Origin: Myxococcota bacterium
Lineage (GTDB): Bacteria; Myxococcota; Polyangia; GCA-2747355; JAKLHH01
Direction of reading: 5' to 3'
Length of the DNA: 5,190 nucleotides
Assembly: GCA_022710245.1 (NCBI GenBank)
Contig: JAKLHH010000656.1
Location: forward strand, 1 to 5,190
The position numbers were made by a program, and so were the translations under genes. Below are positions 5,111 through 5,190 of the stretch, piece after piece (within the stretch, counting starts at the first letter, position 1; every line of letters starts with the position of its first letter). The notes below the pieces were generated by a model. It saw only the letters and a program-made list of their open reading frames with translations. It did no database searches and was not told where the DNA came from.

Positions 5111-5190
5111 ATTGAGTATTTAGGCTGAAACCGGGGCGAGCTCTGGCGGTGCTGCTCTGCCGGCCACCGCACCTGCTGACCGCGGGGTCA
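5111..5190. other. Upstream flank of the peptidase gene, no gene seen
   Basis: No ORF with protein-like character and no RNA gene is visible here. An AT-rich patch includes the 9-bp palindrome TCAAATTGA (5107-5115), which overlaps the -35 hexamer and could be part of an operator, but it is too short to argue for on its own. Confidence 0.4.

Overview
The window is very GC-rich throughout. It is bacterial, with Gram-negative-type envelope genes. Base composition, the Arg/Ala-rich proteins and the mix of glycan-assembly genes with a membrane-anchored MepM-like peptidase suggest a myxobacterium or related deltaproteobacterium (Myxococcota). This is inference: no taxonomic marker gene is present.

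Layout. Positions 1-1210 (+) hold the 3' part of a GT4-family glycosyltransferase whose start lies before the window. A GT2-family glycosyltransferase follows at 1368-2249 (+). Between them lies an imperfect tandem duplication of the junction itself, which creates a 53-codon chimeric mini-ORF (1207-1368) overlapping the stop of the first gene and the start of the second. A small probable zinc-binding protein is encoded on the minus strand (2218-2451), tail-to-tail with the GT2 gene. A perfect 54-bp tandem repeat (2473-2580) lies between that gene and a GTG-initiated ABC-2 type polysaccharide-export permease (2607-3392, +). The 3' end of the permease gene, including its stop codon, is present two more times downstream (to about 3548). 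A convergent M23 (LytM/MepM-like) peptidoglycan endopeptidase occupies 3591-5009 (-), with a good Shine-Dalgarno site and a TTGACA-type promoter candidate upstream.

How the genes fit together. The two glycosyltransferases and the Wzm/TagG-like permease look like part of a surface-polysaccharide cluster: sugars are added to a lipid-linked glycan and the product is moved across the inner membrane. The permease should need a Wzt-type ATPase, and none is visible here. The endopeptidase is a cell-wall remodelling enzyme on its own transcription unit and probably marks the edge of the cluster.

The most unusual aspect is the gene junctions. Every junction along the + strand glycan cluster carries a short tandem duplication. 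Two of these copy the terminal codons of a neighbouring gene. No tRNA, rRNA, CRISPR array, transposase or prophage gene was seen.
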